DNA from: Sarcocystis neurona
Taxonomy: Eukaryota > Apicomplexa > Conoidasida > Eucoccidiorida > Sarcocystidae
Direction: 5' to 3'
NCBI GenBank assembly: GCA_000727475.1
Contig: KL647315.1
Location: forward strand, 236,264-300,263
DNA: 64,000 nt
This document shows positions 13,272 through 26,500 of the stretch, piece by piece. The notes beneath the pieces were generated by a model. The model made no database searches. It was not told the DNA's origin and saw nothing but the letters and a program-made list of their open reading frames with translations. Numbering within the stretch: the stretch's first letter is position 1; every line of letters starts with the position of its first letter. Made by a program: the position numbers and the translations under genes.

Positions 13272-14286
13272 CAGACGTTGTACGCAGAGAGGCAGGGGGG
13301 GGGAAAACGTTGTAAGTGCAGTTTACGCATCGTTTGAAACAGCTTCGTGGCGGCTGCAGCGTACGTACCTGTACACACGCATTTTTCCTCATAATATTTT
13401 CCGTTGCATGGTTACTCTTTCTTTCGATGTCTGCAAACCGGGACGTTTAATCCCCACCTTCCACGATGTGAGGGGAAAACACGGCAGCGGTGTTTCCATA
13501 TCCAGCGTAAAAATTAAGAGAAACAACATTTCAACCGAAAGCAGCAGTGCGCGCCCCTTCGTAATGGGAAGATGAAAGCAGTATCTCCAACTCTGATGTC
13601 CTTGTTTCCCAGGCACAACATGTATTCACGTAGACAGAGACAAACATTAAAACAAAACAATAGTCCTGCATATTCCCTGTCGTTCCAGTAGGTGACGAAC
13701 CAGGTTAGCGTATAAAACACGAATGGGAAATGTCTCCACGCACCTCCGTTGTGAGGCCGGGAACATGCCTTCATGTCGTGTGTAGGACTCATGCATCGAC
13801 GTGAAAAGGTCAGAAGAGTGCGTCTTCTGTGCGAGGGCCCGCGGCGAATTTACCGTGGTTCGGGCGCCCAGCCCGAACTTTGCGAAGGCCGCGCGGCTCG
13901 TCCTGTAATTGTCGGCGAAAGGGCTCCGAGACCAAGGTTTCGAGGCTTCTCACTCCACAGTCTAAAACCCGCGGACGCAGCTGCTTTGAACGGAGGTCTG
14001 GAAGCGCTCTAGAGCGGTTGTGTCCGGATCTACTTGACGAGGACTGACATTCATCTGGTTTGCGTCTGAAAAATGCACACAGAGCAGCTGCACTTCAGTA
14101 TACTCTCGTTCAAGGCAGTACCACCGACGCGAAAGCGCACACAGTTTTGCGTCTATATTTGAATGGATTTAAGTATTGAGCTCTGTTTAACTGAAGGAAA
14201 CTAGAAAGTGGGGTTTTAAGGGTACACCTTCTTTTTCGAAGATTTTCAAGCTCTTCTTAGTTGTGGCTGTAATAGAAGGATAAATT
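13272..14286. other. Convergent intergenic region
   Basis: This lies between the stop of the plus-strand RCC1-like gene (13271) and the stop of the minus-strand gene (14287). It is moderately GC-rich around 13,800-14,000, with a perfect short inverted repeat (TTCGGGCGCCCAGCCCGAA at about 13,859). No tRNA or rRNA signature was found. It probably contains the two 3' UTRs. Confidence 0.5.
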
Positions 14287-17172
14287 TCAGAAGGCGTAGT
14301 GCGCTGGATGCTCTTCGGCGGTAACGTGGTAGTTCAACTTCCGGTCGCATGGTACGAATCCTTGTTCCCTAGACGCAGTGGAACCGTAATCCTTCCGCCT
14401 GCCGGACGACTTTCCTACTGATCTACGAAAAGGAGACCAAGGCACGCGGTGAGATGTTCGTTGTTCAGCGTTGATGCTGACGACGAAGGAGGCCAGCACG
14501 GCAGGATTTTGAGCCGGCGCTGAGGTTTTTTTCGATGCCGAAATGAGCGATATGACTGAAGCGAGTATAGTAGTTGTCCGGCCGGCAAATGAGAGAGCCA
14601 CGAGCTTCTTCACGTCCTGTCTCTCTCTAGTGGTTGTCCTTTCGACAGTGCTTACTCACTGTGTTGAGAAACGGTGAAGACCTTGAGGATTTGACGCACC
14701 ACTGTCGCGGAGCAGGAGGAGGTGCACATTCACATGCGTCAAGTTCTAATGGTATGTACTTCCAGACATGTCGCGTACCTTCTTTGTTGCACCCGCAATC
14801 GAGCGGATAAAAATGCAGCTGGGCGTTTATGACATAGTAAATTGAAGGGTCTGCATCCGTGCGCAGTGCAGTCTGTTGGCCTCCGGTAATTCTGGAAATG
14901 TTTCCGCTTCTGTCAAACAACGCAGAAATCACACTGAGAGTGGAAGAATACACGGAGAGAAGATCAAGTGGAAAGGGTGGATATGGAACAATACTACCAC
15001 GTGCGCATGTAACTTTGTTCTGGAGGAGCCGATGCGATAACAAACGCAAGAAAAAAATGTGACACCTGGCCTCCCGATAGTAGCTCAGCGCTTCAGAGTC
15101 ACCGACAGATTGAAGAAAATAGACTCATAAGGAATGTCAACAGTAAGCCGTGCAGTAATTTGCAAACGTAGTCACTGCACCCACGAGGCGCTCCCCGACT
15201 GACGTCGGACAATGCGCATACGTGTGCATATGTGGGGTTCTCTCAATCAATGAACTCGCGGCAATGATGGGCAGCTTCGGAGTTCACGCTCGACTCACCA
15301 ATCGGGGTATGGGAGGGAGACACGACAAACAAAAAAATCACTTCACGGTGCGACACCCACGTAGCGTGAAGGCGAATACATCCGGCTTACGACGACCACA
15401 TATCAAATTACAGAGTTCTACGAAGGCTACTGGACTGAAGGTGGGGGGTCACTTCTGTAGTAAGATCGAACACAGAACGCACACAGTGTGAATAATACCC
15501 AGCAACATTTCCCGGATATGACCTTAGCACGACCTGCTTCATCGTTGCATTCTTCCGCTGAAAGATGTGTGTGTAAACAGTCCTCAGACGCAGCTCCTTC
15601 AAACAGTCGTTGGCGTAAAAGCAAGTAGATTCGGTATGTAAAATACACAATTCCGTATGCTCAAGAAAGCTCCGTGTGCATATCAATGGAGTGAAACGGC
15701 CCTTCCGCATACCAAGAAGAGTTGCGCACACACATGCACACATGCTCACAGATTCTATATCAGTAGTACTATACTGACGTCCTTCTCACGTACGAGATTT
15801 GGTCGGAAAAACTGTACATACAAGTTCAGATTCCGCTGTACGCGGGTGACGCAGCCGCAATATTGACGGGCACCCGGGCGTAGAAATGATATGGGAAAGG
15901 TCTCTGGTGTGTACCAGAAGCCCTGCACGTGCTGTTTACGGGTAGGCACGGAGAAAATTTTTTTTAGCTATACGGTTAATTGAGAGATGAAGCATCGACC
16001 GTTGGCCAATGCCGTGCACACAGGCGCACACAGTTGTATGTGCACAGGTGACTACATATATAAATATAGTGTGTATATACATGTGGATACGTGCATACGT
16101 GTAAATACATGGATACACATTCATACATCCGAGTGCATGAGTACATGCATATATCTATGCGCATCTGCGGATACATGTACCCGTACATACATATTTGCGT
16201 ACGTACATCCACATACAAAAACAAAACTTGTGTACGTCGTTACAGTTTCTCAACGTAGGCGTAGGCGTGCTTCCTGGTAATATGGACTGAAAAAGCCGGA
16301 AAAGAGTGTAGGTACATGTACGTAGTTAATGGTGCCAATATAGTTTGTTATGGAGCGCGCTGCCGTGTTGCACCTGTGTGAGATTTGTGCGGCCTCACTC
16401 CATTCTCACCTGTCCGCAAATGGATCTGCGCGAGGGTAGATTTATTAAGGGTCACTGCGTGTGACGCCACAACTGCTGGCACTCCTGTGCGTTAGTGTAT
16501 ACCAATGCAGTATCATCGAAGTGCTACAAATGTAGCAACTGCAGCCACATTAATCGTATGTTAATGTATAGCAACGGTAGAAGTGCATTCTGCTTCAATG
16601 TCGCCTTAGCTTCGTGAATTTCCGTAGAGGAGCAGGTTCTGTCTACGTCACTGATGCTTCCTCTGGACCTGGCACACAATTGCTTGCCCTTGGGTAAAAA
16701 ACACCATATACATGCGTCTCGCTCTTCCTTGACTGCCGAAAACTGCACATGTATGTAGTTTCTCTTCTGCTGTCCGGAACAGACACTGCTGGTGTCTATA
16801 CGTCCTGACAACCGGACAGCTTTGGGCACACCGTCACTTCGGGTCGCATGCGCATCTTCCGTTTGCACTCAAGCACAGCTACCTTGTCGTTGTCTCTTCT
16901 CGCACAAACAGCTAACTTTTCTATCAGCAGAAGATGCCACTTTTGCATTCACACTGTTTCTTTGTAGATGAGTTCTCGCACTCCGACGTGGTAGTTTTAC
17001 GACATATTTGTTCCGCCCTCAGTAAGCGAGTATGACCGGGATTCTGGGGTAGATGAAGCTGAGGCGATATCTTCCCCGTGTTCTCGCGAAAATTCCGGGA
17101 TTTTTCCAGGTTATCGCGAGTCCATGCTCTTTTAGGGGTCCCGAAAATTCCCTCCCTCCCTGCTGGTGACAT
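14287..17172 (-). CDS. Unidentified secreted/membrane protein, 3' exons clear, 5' uncertain
   Basis: No family is recognised. The two last exons join cleanly. Exon 14660-15019 (acceptor CTCCAG, donor ACA|gtgagt) encodes 120 residues including SISALFDRSGN-type and ISRITGGQQTALRTDADPS segments and a cysteine cluster (LDCGCNKEG, DACEC). A 43-nt intron (14617-14659) then leads to exon 14287-14616, which encodes 109 residues. That exon begins with a hydrophobic stretch (LVALSFAGRTTTILASVISL) that could span a membrane, followed by a basic tail and TGA at 14287-14289. Upstream minus-strand blocks with protein-like composition lie at about 15.76-15.93 kb (GFWYTPETFPISFLRPG after a GTGCAG acceptor), 15.43-15.65, 16.55-16.85 and 16.92-17.17 kb; their frames and order are not resolved. 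The gene converges with the RCC1-like gene and diverges from the J-protein gene. Confidence 0.5.
16040..16240. repeat. ATACATG/CATATG low-complexity tract
   Basis: First appearance of the TATATG/ATACAC type of low-complexity sequence that dominates the window from about 17.9 kb onward. It marks the ragged edge of the repeat-rich segment and lies within or beside the minus-strand gene. Confidence 0.75.
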
Positions 17173-17543
17173 CTGCTAGTGTGTCTGAGCCTGTGACCAG
17201 AGTCTTTCCTTCGCTGGGTCCTGGCCGCGTCGGGCCCAGCAAAGTTTTATTTTTCCCTTGCTTTGCTACATCTATCCTCGTGCCTCTTCAGCTCGTTCTC
17301 TGTCCCCCTTTTCTCTTCTAGTAATTTTGTACGCTTGCGTCGTCCGCTGCGCATTCCGTGGATCCTTGCATCGCCGGTCTCTTCCTGTGTCCTCCTAGTC
17401 TTTTTGCTTTGAAGCGCAGCCGTTCTTCCACCGTTGACTTGTTTTCTGTGTTCACTTCCACTTTTCAAGCGTTTCAACGCGGGCCACTTTTCCTTCTGCG
17501 CCACTTCCGTCCTTTCAATTTTGTCGACTTTTTACTCCACAGT

Positions 17544-20500
17544 ATGGATGAGGTGCTGCGGCGTTCGCTGCTGTATGGCTTGGGTACCACCGCGCTGCTG
17601 ACGCCTTCACTTTACACTGCTGTTCAGGGCAGAACAGGAAGATGGATCCGTTTTATGAAAAAGCCAAGTAGGCTTATTTGCGTCCTGTGAAAAAGCCACG
17701 TAGCCATGTGTCGTCGGTCTTGCTGAAACGTTTTCGGTAAGAGTGTCGTACGCCAAGGATGTGCGTCTTCTCGGGGCTCTGGTGTCGTCACCGATGTTCT
17801 TCGATGAATGATCATAAAGACGTTGTAGAGTATTTCAGCTCTCTGTCTTCCGTGAATGGGAGAAATGCGTTAGAGGCTGGTACATTTGTGATTCCACGGT
17901 CGTTACCGGGTCCCGTCGGTCGCAGACGTAGGTGCACCAAATATATACATATATATATCTATATATGTTTAGGTGTATGTACACGCGTGTACATACACTT
18001 TATGCGCATGTGTACACCCACACACCTTATCATCCATCCACGTGTGTATGGATTAATTTACGTTCTCTCCATATAGCACGGTAATTGTGAATCTCCCGCA
18101 CACACGCGGAGAGAATGTTTTTTTCGTGACTAGCGTATTAGGAGCGCACGGACGACTCTCTACCCGCACTTTGTTCCACCGTTCGATCTACGAAGAGTTT
18201 CCCGGGGCCGTAGTCCTTCGCACCTGACTCGTTGCTGGCGTTTTCTGGGTGTCTGACGTCTTCTGCGTTTCGTTGTCTATCCCACAGCGTCCGCCATGAT
18301 CCTGGCGGCGCGTTTCTAGCCAGGCAGAATATACGTCAAATACATCTGCTGCGTCGACGTGTGTGTGCGCGCATGTATAAGGACGTGGATTCACGTAGTG
18401 GAGCCGAGTGTCTACTTCGTACTCATTGCTGTGTGCCTTTGGCGCGTTACCCGGGGAAGAAGGGAACGCGTGGGCACAGACGTGAAACACGGAAACAAGT
18501 GTATTTGGCGGAGAAGTCGTCCACATTGCTGTTGCAGGGCAGGGAATTCTGCAGCGTCTGCCATGTGTGTTTATCAACGAGCGCAGCTGCGGAAGCTTAC
18601 GGAGATAGAAAAAGGCCTGCACACGCACATACGTACACGAGTCCGTAGTCACGCGTAGGGACTTCTCTCTGCGTCGACCTGTGACGACATATATGTACGT
18701 GTGTCCGTAGCTGTAGACGTGGGTAGACGACGACTGCTCTCTATACTTCTGTCGGTTTAAGAGACATAGTGCTGCCTGCATTGCCCTACGACTCTTCAGC
18801 TCCTTCACACGCATTCCTCGAGGCAGCCTGTGATAAAGCAGAGGGGTCCTGAAGCAAGACTGCGTGCTTCAGCCCGTGTCTTGCTGCAGTGGCATGTGTG
18901 TTGACTCTCCGCAGAGAGACTTTTTCATGCGGGTACCGCTGGCGTGTCTTTGATGTCCCTTTTGCTTCTCCTCCTCCTCGTGTCCTCCTGCTACTGTGTC
19001 CCTTTCCTTCCCGTGTCGTGTCTTTGATGTCCCTTTTGCTTCTCCTCCTCCTCGTGTCCTCCTGCTGCTGTGTTCCTTTCCTTCCCGTTGTCCCATCGCT
19101 GCTCACACGCTGCTGAGACGTTTCTTTGGCCGCTGGTGCCGTCGTCGTATGTGTGCTGCTGCTGCAGGCGCCGTCGTCGTATATGTGCTGCTGCTGCTGT
19201 TCTTGTTCTCTGTCCCTGCTGCTGCTGCTGCCGTTGTTGCCGTCTTCTCCCGGACGGATGCTGTGACTACCGCTCTCTGGGCTGCTCTTGCTCTTGCTTT
19301 TGTTCAAAGCTGACACTTTTTTGATATTGCTGGTGCTGCGGTGCGACTGTCGTGGCCGCTAATGTTCTGGCCTCCGCTGCTGTTGCTGAGCGCGGCTGCT
19401 CTCCTGATGCCGGCGCTGTTGCTCCCGTGACGCGGCTGCAGGAACTGCGCCGCTGCTGGTGCTTGTGTTGCTGCTGTCGTTCTTTTTTTCGCTGTTTCTG
19501 CTGTCCGTCTGCACTGCTGCTGTTGCTGCTGCTGTTGCTCTCGCGAGGTTCTCGATATGGAAATTGTTTTTGCTGCTGCTGCTGAAGAAGGTGTGGCTGC
19601 TGCTGTTGCGCGTGTGTGGCTACTGCGTTCTTCAGTTGCTGCGGCGTTGCTGATGTACCTCTTCTATGGGACGCTGCCTACGCAGCAGCGGAATTTTTAT
19701 TCCCTGCTAGAAATTGACGCAACTGCGTCGAAAAGTGATATATATCAGGTAAGAGAGAAGAAAAGGATAAATTCTCATATGCCACGTTCGTCACGTGAAC
19801 CTCTGCGCCTGCAAGTTCACTTCTCTTCACGCCCAAGTTGCGTCGCGTCCCCAACTCCTCCACAAGCGTTTGAGTAAACGAAGATGCTTCAGCTCACACA
19901 TTTATATATGTATGCGAATATGTGGATATATATACCTATTCATATGTACACATAAGCTTATATACATATATATGTAGAGAGGTGTATCCCGATGTGTAGT
20001 CGCATATATATATTTCTCTCAATTCAAGTTGTTTCTGCCCATACATACACACACAGGTGTTCACGTTACACATATATATATATATATGTGTTCACGTTAT
20101 ATATGTATATGTATGTATATATTCACCTTATATGTATATATATATATATATGTATATGCTTATATGTTCACGACACATATATGTATATATACAGTAAGAC
20201 ATATTGGGAATGGATTTTTTTTCTTGTATTGTCAGTTTTCTGTGTATGTGGAAGAGTCTTGCTCGACTCGTGTAAGAAGTAGTTATATGCAGGCTGCATG
20301 CGGAAGACGTTATATTTGTGTGTGTAGAGAGCCACGGAGAAGTGCGGCGGATTCTCGGAAAGTAGGAGCTTCTTTTGCTGCTCCGCGCGTGTGTCTCTCT
20401 GCCTCTACGTACGCGAAGATTATCTCCGTGGAGCTGCGGGCGGGATTTTCGGTTCCTGCCTTTCTTGTGAATCAACCGTCTGATGCCCTACACACATATA

Positions 20501-23500
20501 AATGTGTATGTGTATGTGTGGAAGTGTGTCCACGTATATACACAAATACGTATAGATATTCACGTATATGTCTTTGTAAAGTATATGGATATAGAGAGGG
20601 TTCACATGTGCGCAGTTGAAGAGTTTTTTTTCACTCGACCGACGTCCGCAACAGCCCAAGTCAAACAAAAGTGCCTGCAGTCTCTTGTGGACAGAGACCC
20701 GCTGCTAGACGCAGTCTGCCTATAAATAAATGCATATATATATGTGTGTATGTATGAGTATGTGTGTAAATATAGATATACTTCCATATATGCGTATACT
20801 ACATATGTGTGCTGCAGAAGTCAAACACCCGGCATGTGCCCTGTGTGATAGCCGGCGTTTCTGTTCTACCGACTGCACTTCCCCTCTTCTTCTTCTTTTC
20901 TTTTTTCTTCATCTTCTCCGTTTTTTTTCGTCTCTTCTTCACCCTCGCCTACTTTCTGTTCTCCTTCCTTGCCCTTCGTCTTTTTCTCGTCGCATGTCCT
21001 TCTTTTGGTTTCCCTCTTTTCTTTTTCGCCTCCCTTCTCGTCTCTCCTCCTCCACGTTCCTCGTCTGCCTTTTTTCCCTCGCCGTCGTCGTCGTTTTTCC
21101 TCGCTGCCTCTGTCCTTCTCTCCGTCTCCCTCCTTCGCCCCTTCTTCTCTCGTGCTGTCCCACCCCGCTCTCTCGTATCTGCTTCCCCTTCTCTCGCGCT
21201 CATCCTTTCTTTTTCTCTTCCTGTCTTCCTTCCTTTCTCCCATCCTGTTGCTGTTCTGCTACTGGTGCGGTTCTGCTGCTGCTGTGCTGCTGCTGCTGCT
21301 GGTGCTGTTCTGCTGCTGCTGCTGGTGCTGTGCTGCTGCTGCTGTGCTGCTGCTGGTGCTGTTCTGCTGCTGCCGCTGCGGCTGCCTTCGGGCGTCTCTT
21401 TTGTTGCTGGTGGTGGCATCCTGCCGTCTCTGCTGCCTGCGCGCTGTGCCGCCGTCCTGCCTCTGCTGCGCCCACCACCGCTGCTGCTGTTGCTTCTGCT
21501 GGTGCGCCTGCGTTGCTGTTTCTGTGGAACGTCGTGTGGCACTGCTGCCTGTAGAGGTGTTCCTCTTCATTCTGATTTATGTGTCGGGTTCTCTCCGATT
21601 TCTTGTGATGCTACTTTCCGTGAGTCTTCGTGTGGCTGTTTCTGCCCTTTCATCTCTTGTTGCGTCCTTTTTACTTCTTGGGCTGCCGTCTCGTCTCCAG
21701 TTCTTGCGTCACTCGTATTACCGCCACCTTCTGTGTTTGTCTCTCTGTCTCCGTCTCCCTTCTTTCTCTCTGCCCGCCCTTTCTTCCTTTACATCTTCTT
21801 GCTGCTGTTGCTGCTGCTGCGGCTGCTTACAGGCGTATCGTAGCGTCTCGAAGAAGTACCACCCGGACAAAGTGGCGGCCGCAGAAAGCAGCGGAGTTGC
21901 CGGACCGAGGCGGCCCCCAGGCTTCGACGACTTGTCCACAGATGAATTTTTTATGGAAATCAAGAAAGCTCATGAAATTCTCATGAGCGACACAAGGAAA
22001 TCAAACTATGACCGCTTCGGTGACTTTAAATTAGGTATCATCGAAAAGACATTACGAACTCTCCACACAAACGAGTAGAACACCTGCAAATATCGAAGTA
22101 CCTTTCCCCATTTCACCGGCACTTCGCTTAGACATATACATGTGCAAATTTTCACACTTTGCAGTATCTATACATACCGGGACCACTTTATTTGGCCGGA
22201 ATGTATTTATATATATATGCAAACAGTTTCTCCACCATATATATATCTATCTGTGTGTATGATGTATATGTATATACATATATACCGACATTAGTCCAAT
22301 ATATACATATATCTGTGTGTGTAGATCAGTTGAGTTGCCCGGTGTATATATATACGTACATACATATCTATGTATGTATATATATATGTATAGGAGCTGA
22401 TGTCGAATATATGTATATATATGTGGCAACTCTTGTCCAAAATGTATATATATATATATGTATATGTCCGTATAACTGTATGTATGCATATGAGTTGGGT
22501 TGTCCGGGGTGTATATATACATATACACGTGTATATACGTATGTGTACATGTATATATATAGAAACATTTGTCATATATATATATACGTGTAGGTCAGTT
22601 GCACTGTCCTATGCATGTGGCTCTGCGTATTTATATGTGTGGAGGTCTGTTTTGAAGTATGTGTACGCATATTTTTGAGGCGGGTATGTGAAGGATGTGA
22701 GACTCTAAAATAGAAGAAGAAGAACGTCCTTTGTCTTCGATTAATTTTCCCAAGATAGAAGAGACGTGTTGCCGCGCGCGTGCCCAGTCTTTTTTGACTA
22801 ATAGTCAGAAAGCAAAAAGTGAAGTGACTTTCGCGGAAAACGAAGAAACAGCAGTCAAAAGAAGTGCAGCGCTCCCCTGTGTGGTCGGTCAGCGCATGCA
22901 GGATGCCGTCCCGAGTTGACAGACGCATGCAGCTGGGCGTCTTTTTTGATAAACCCGCCTTTTTAAAAAAAGACTTTCCGTAGACGTCTTACACACTTCT
23001 CCCTCTTTGACGGCCGTGGGCGAGTTCTTCCACGGGTGTACAAACTCAGACCCCTCTATATCAATACCTTCTATCCGTAAATAAACTTGTCTCTATGTAT
23101 CTCTTTGTGTGGTGGATATGTATGTGTGTGTGTCTCAATAGAGATATATACGTATATGTATGTCGAGTAATATCTGTCTATGCAAATACATGGAAGTCTC
23201 TCTCTCCGTATATGGGATGTACATAATGAGGACGTATCACCATATATGTATATACGCGCACAAACATGTATGTATCTTCGCCTCTGTGTCTGTCTGTGTG
23301 TGTGTGTGTGTGTATTTGTATATGTGTGTATATATGCTTCATTGTGTACGTCTACGTGTGGATGGGTAAAAACCTCTTCGTACTTCGTTTTTCTTGTTGA
23401 TAGAAATAAGGAAAAACCCGAATCGTGGAATGGCCGGTGACTCGGCGTTTTCGTCGTGTCTCTGCATCTGTCTATATATATATATATATATATGTTTCTT

Positions 23501-26500
23501 TTCTCTATACACATATACACATATGTAAATATATATGTATATATACAGGTATGTGTGTATATTGTCCCACTTGTTCCCCACTACGTATATATATACACGT
23601 ATGTATAGGTGTGTCCTGGTGCTTGCTTCCCAGCACGTCTATTCATATATTCCTACATATGTATACATATGTATATATACACACATATGCATGTCCTCCC
23701 ACTTGTTTCGCAGTACGTATATATATGTATGTGTGTGTCCTCGCACTTGTTTTCCATCACACATGTATGTGTCTTTGCACGTGTTCGTATAACATATATA
23801 TATATATATATAGGTGTATGTACACCGCTGCCTGTGTCTCTTCTATTGCGCGCGTCGTGTGTGTATGTGTACACGCCTGTATATATGTATATATAGCTTT
23901 GCTTTCCTTCTACGTTTTTGTGGACATGTTTGTATTTTTTTATAGGAGATATCGATGAGAAAGGGACGATAATTGTCGTCTGCCTGACACTCGTCGCACA
24001 CCTGCTGTGCTTCTGCATCGGCTTCATCGTCTCCTACCCCAAACACGTCACTTTCGCTCGGCAGGTAAATCTCCGGCGATTTCTTCGGCTCCTCCTTCGT
24101 CGCTCCTTTTTTTATTCGTCTCACTTCGTCGCCACCGCCCTGGTGACGGTTACACGTGTGTTCGTCGGGCACGCATATGTTTGTCCTGCATACGTGTATA
24201 TATATGTGTAGAGTTGCTGTGGTAGAGCGAAGAATTACAGGCTTCAACTTGAGTGTGGCTTCGCACTGCAGTGCTCATCTCCGCACAAAATCCGCAATTC
24301 TATACATATATATACATTTGTATATACATACGTAAACAGATACATATATATATAGGTGCATATATATGTATGTATATCTGCATCCATATATATATGTGTG
24401 TGTGTGCAAGTGTATAGATATCTCTCCGTTCGTCTTCCTCTGTCTGTATATGGACAGTCGTATACGTGTGGGCATTGATGTATACATATGTAAATAGCTC
24501 TACACATGTATATATGTCTATATGTGTGCATGCGTGCACATACGTATATGTACACATATGTATTTACATTTGCATACAGGTGTACAGATCTCCCTCTCTC
24601 TGTGTGTATGTCTCCGCAGCCGTGTGTGTCTGCGCCTGTAGATCTCTCTATCTCTCTATGTTTCTTTTTTGTAGATATATATATATATGTGCACGTCGCA
24701 GCGGTTGTCTACAACGTAATTATCGATACTTGTCTATATCCATAGATGTATGTGCAGCTTGCTCTACCCCGCTTGTGGCTGAGCGCGAATCGCGGTTTAG
24801 ATTGATTTGCCCGGCTCAAAAGAGAAATCCCGCTATTTATATCTGCGTGTGTGATGGGCAGTGGCCCTCGTATACGCCCGTTCGTATTCCTGCACGATTG
24901 CACAGCAGCAATGCGTCTCTGCCTTGGCTTCTCTCGCCGTCTCTCCGCATGTCTCTCCGTCCTTCTCATCTTCTCTTTATGGAGAGGACGCGCGTCTGAT
25001 GAGACTCTACAGGTGGATTTACACACACACACACACACAAACTTTGTGTGTCCCGTATACGTGTCTTCTTTTGTTATGATATACCTTGTTGCCCTACACA
25101 TATTTATCCATATATATATGCTGAACAACATGCAGTGGTGGTGTTCTCGCTGTCTCGGTAGATAGTGTGTTTTCAAGTATACGGGCCTACATATATATGC
25201 TTACATACATATCCATATATATGTGCATACATACGTACGCATCCGTATATATGTACATGCGTATACATGTATGTATATACATATATATATATACTATGTA
25301 TGTTGGAGGACACTCCAGTAGTTTCTATTTCGGTATATATTTGTATGTGTGGGGGCGTGGGGATGCGTGTGGGGTGGAAGTGAGGGAGCGAATGTTTTTT
25401 CTTTTGACAAATCCGTAGTTTTCTTCATTTTTCCTTTCATATTTCATTTTCTCCATTTACCCAAGACGAAGTGACGCGAAATTGGCGGAACGGCACAGGT
25501 CTCATATTTATATGTATATATGTATACCTACATCAATATATCTATATTTATACATACATTTACATCTATATATCTCTACCTCTATCGCTCTCTGTATCTA
25601 CACATATATATATATATATATGTCTCTCTCTCTATGTATATATATATATACACATATGCGTACTAGACAGCACAAGTAGACATACTTCCAATATGTATGT
25701 CTATCTATATATGCATACATACATGAGTATATCTGTGCAGAGATATCTATTTATGTGTACATATATATATATATATATGGATATAAATATATGCATAGGC
25801 GCACATATATCTACAATATATATATGAATATATATGCGCGCACATACGTAAATGTATAGATACTTGTAAATAGGTGAAGACATCTATGCCCATATGTTTA
25901 TTAGACAATAAACGTCGGCACACGTCCAATACATGAAGGTACGAATCCAGGTATATATATGCATAGAGAGGTGTGGATAGGTGCTTACCGAGCGATACGT
26001 ATTCCCTCCACACGTGTCAGTATGTCTCAAAAGTATCCCTACATACATATGTACGCATGCATATATATGTGTATGTGTAGAATTCGTCCAAGGCGTTCGT
26101 TTTGCCGGTTTGTGTAGTATGTGCATGTGGCTGTGTTGACACGGAGTACATGAAGTCTCGTATCTGTTCGAATGGGTTCCAGCCAAGTGTGTAGGGGCGC
26201 GCACAGATATATTTAGAACGAACGGGACCTCGTTTTGTTGTCTGTGTGCATGGGAGGTAGTGTGCATGCGGGGTAGTGTGCATGCGGTAGAGTGTGCATG
26301 CGGTAGAGTGTGCATGCGGTAGAGTGTGCATGCGGTAGAGTGTGCATGCGGTAGAGTGTGCACGCGGTAGAGTGTGCATGCGGGGTAGTGTGCATGCGGG
26401 GTAGTGTGCATGCGGCAGTTTTTCGAGTGCTGGGGGAGTGGGAGGGTCCCCTCTCTGTGTCTGTTTCGTGGGCGCCCTGACCTCCCCCCTTTTCGCGTCC

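Noticed and set aside
13820..14000. GC-rich stretch considered as tRNA or rRNA fragment
   Set aside because: Has a short hairpin but no tRNA A/B boxes, acceptor stem or known rRNA motif.
18188..19316. Minus open frames of 208 and 176 codons
   Set aside because: They lie inside J-protein intron 1, antisense to CTG and CTC repeats. Composition is Gln/Arg/Thr-rich with no domain and no splice-linked partners.
20949..21542. Minus 197-codon Arg/Lys/Gln-rich frame
   Set aside because: Pure antisense of the pyrimidine tract and CTG repeats.
20809..22078. Very long plus open frames (344 and 369 codons) running through CT and CTG repeats into the J domain
   Set aside because: The upstream parts are Phe/Leu/Ser/Cys runs produced by stop-free repeats. 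A clear acceptor at 21832 and phase agreement with exon 19636-19748 show that only the segment from 21833 is coding.
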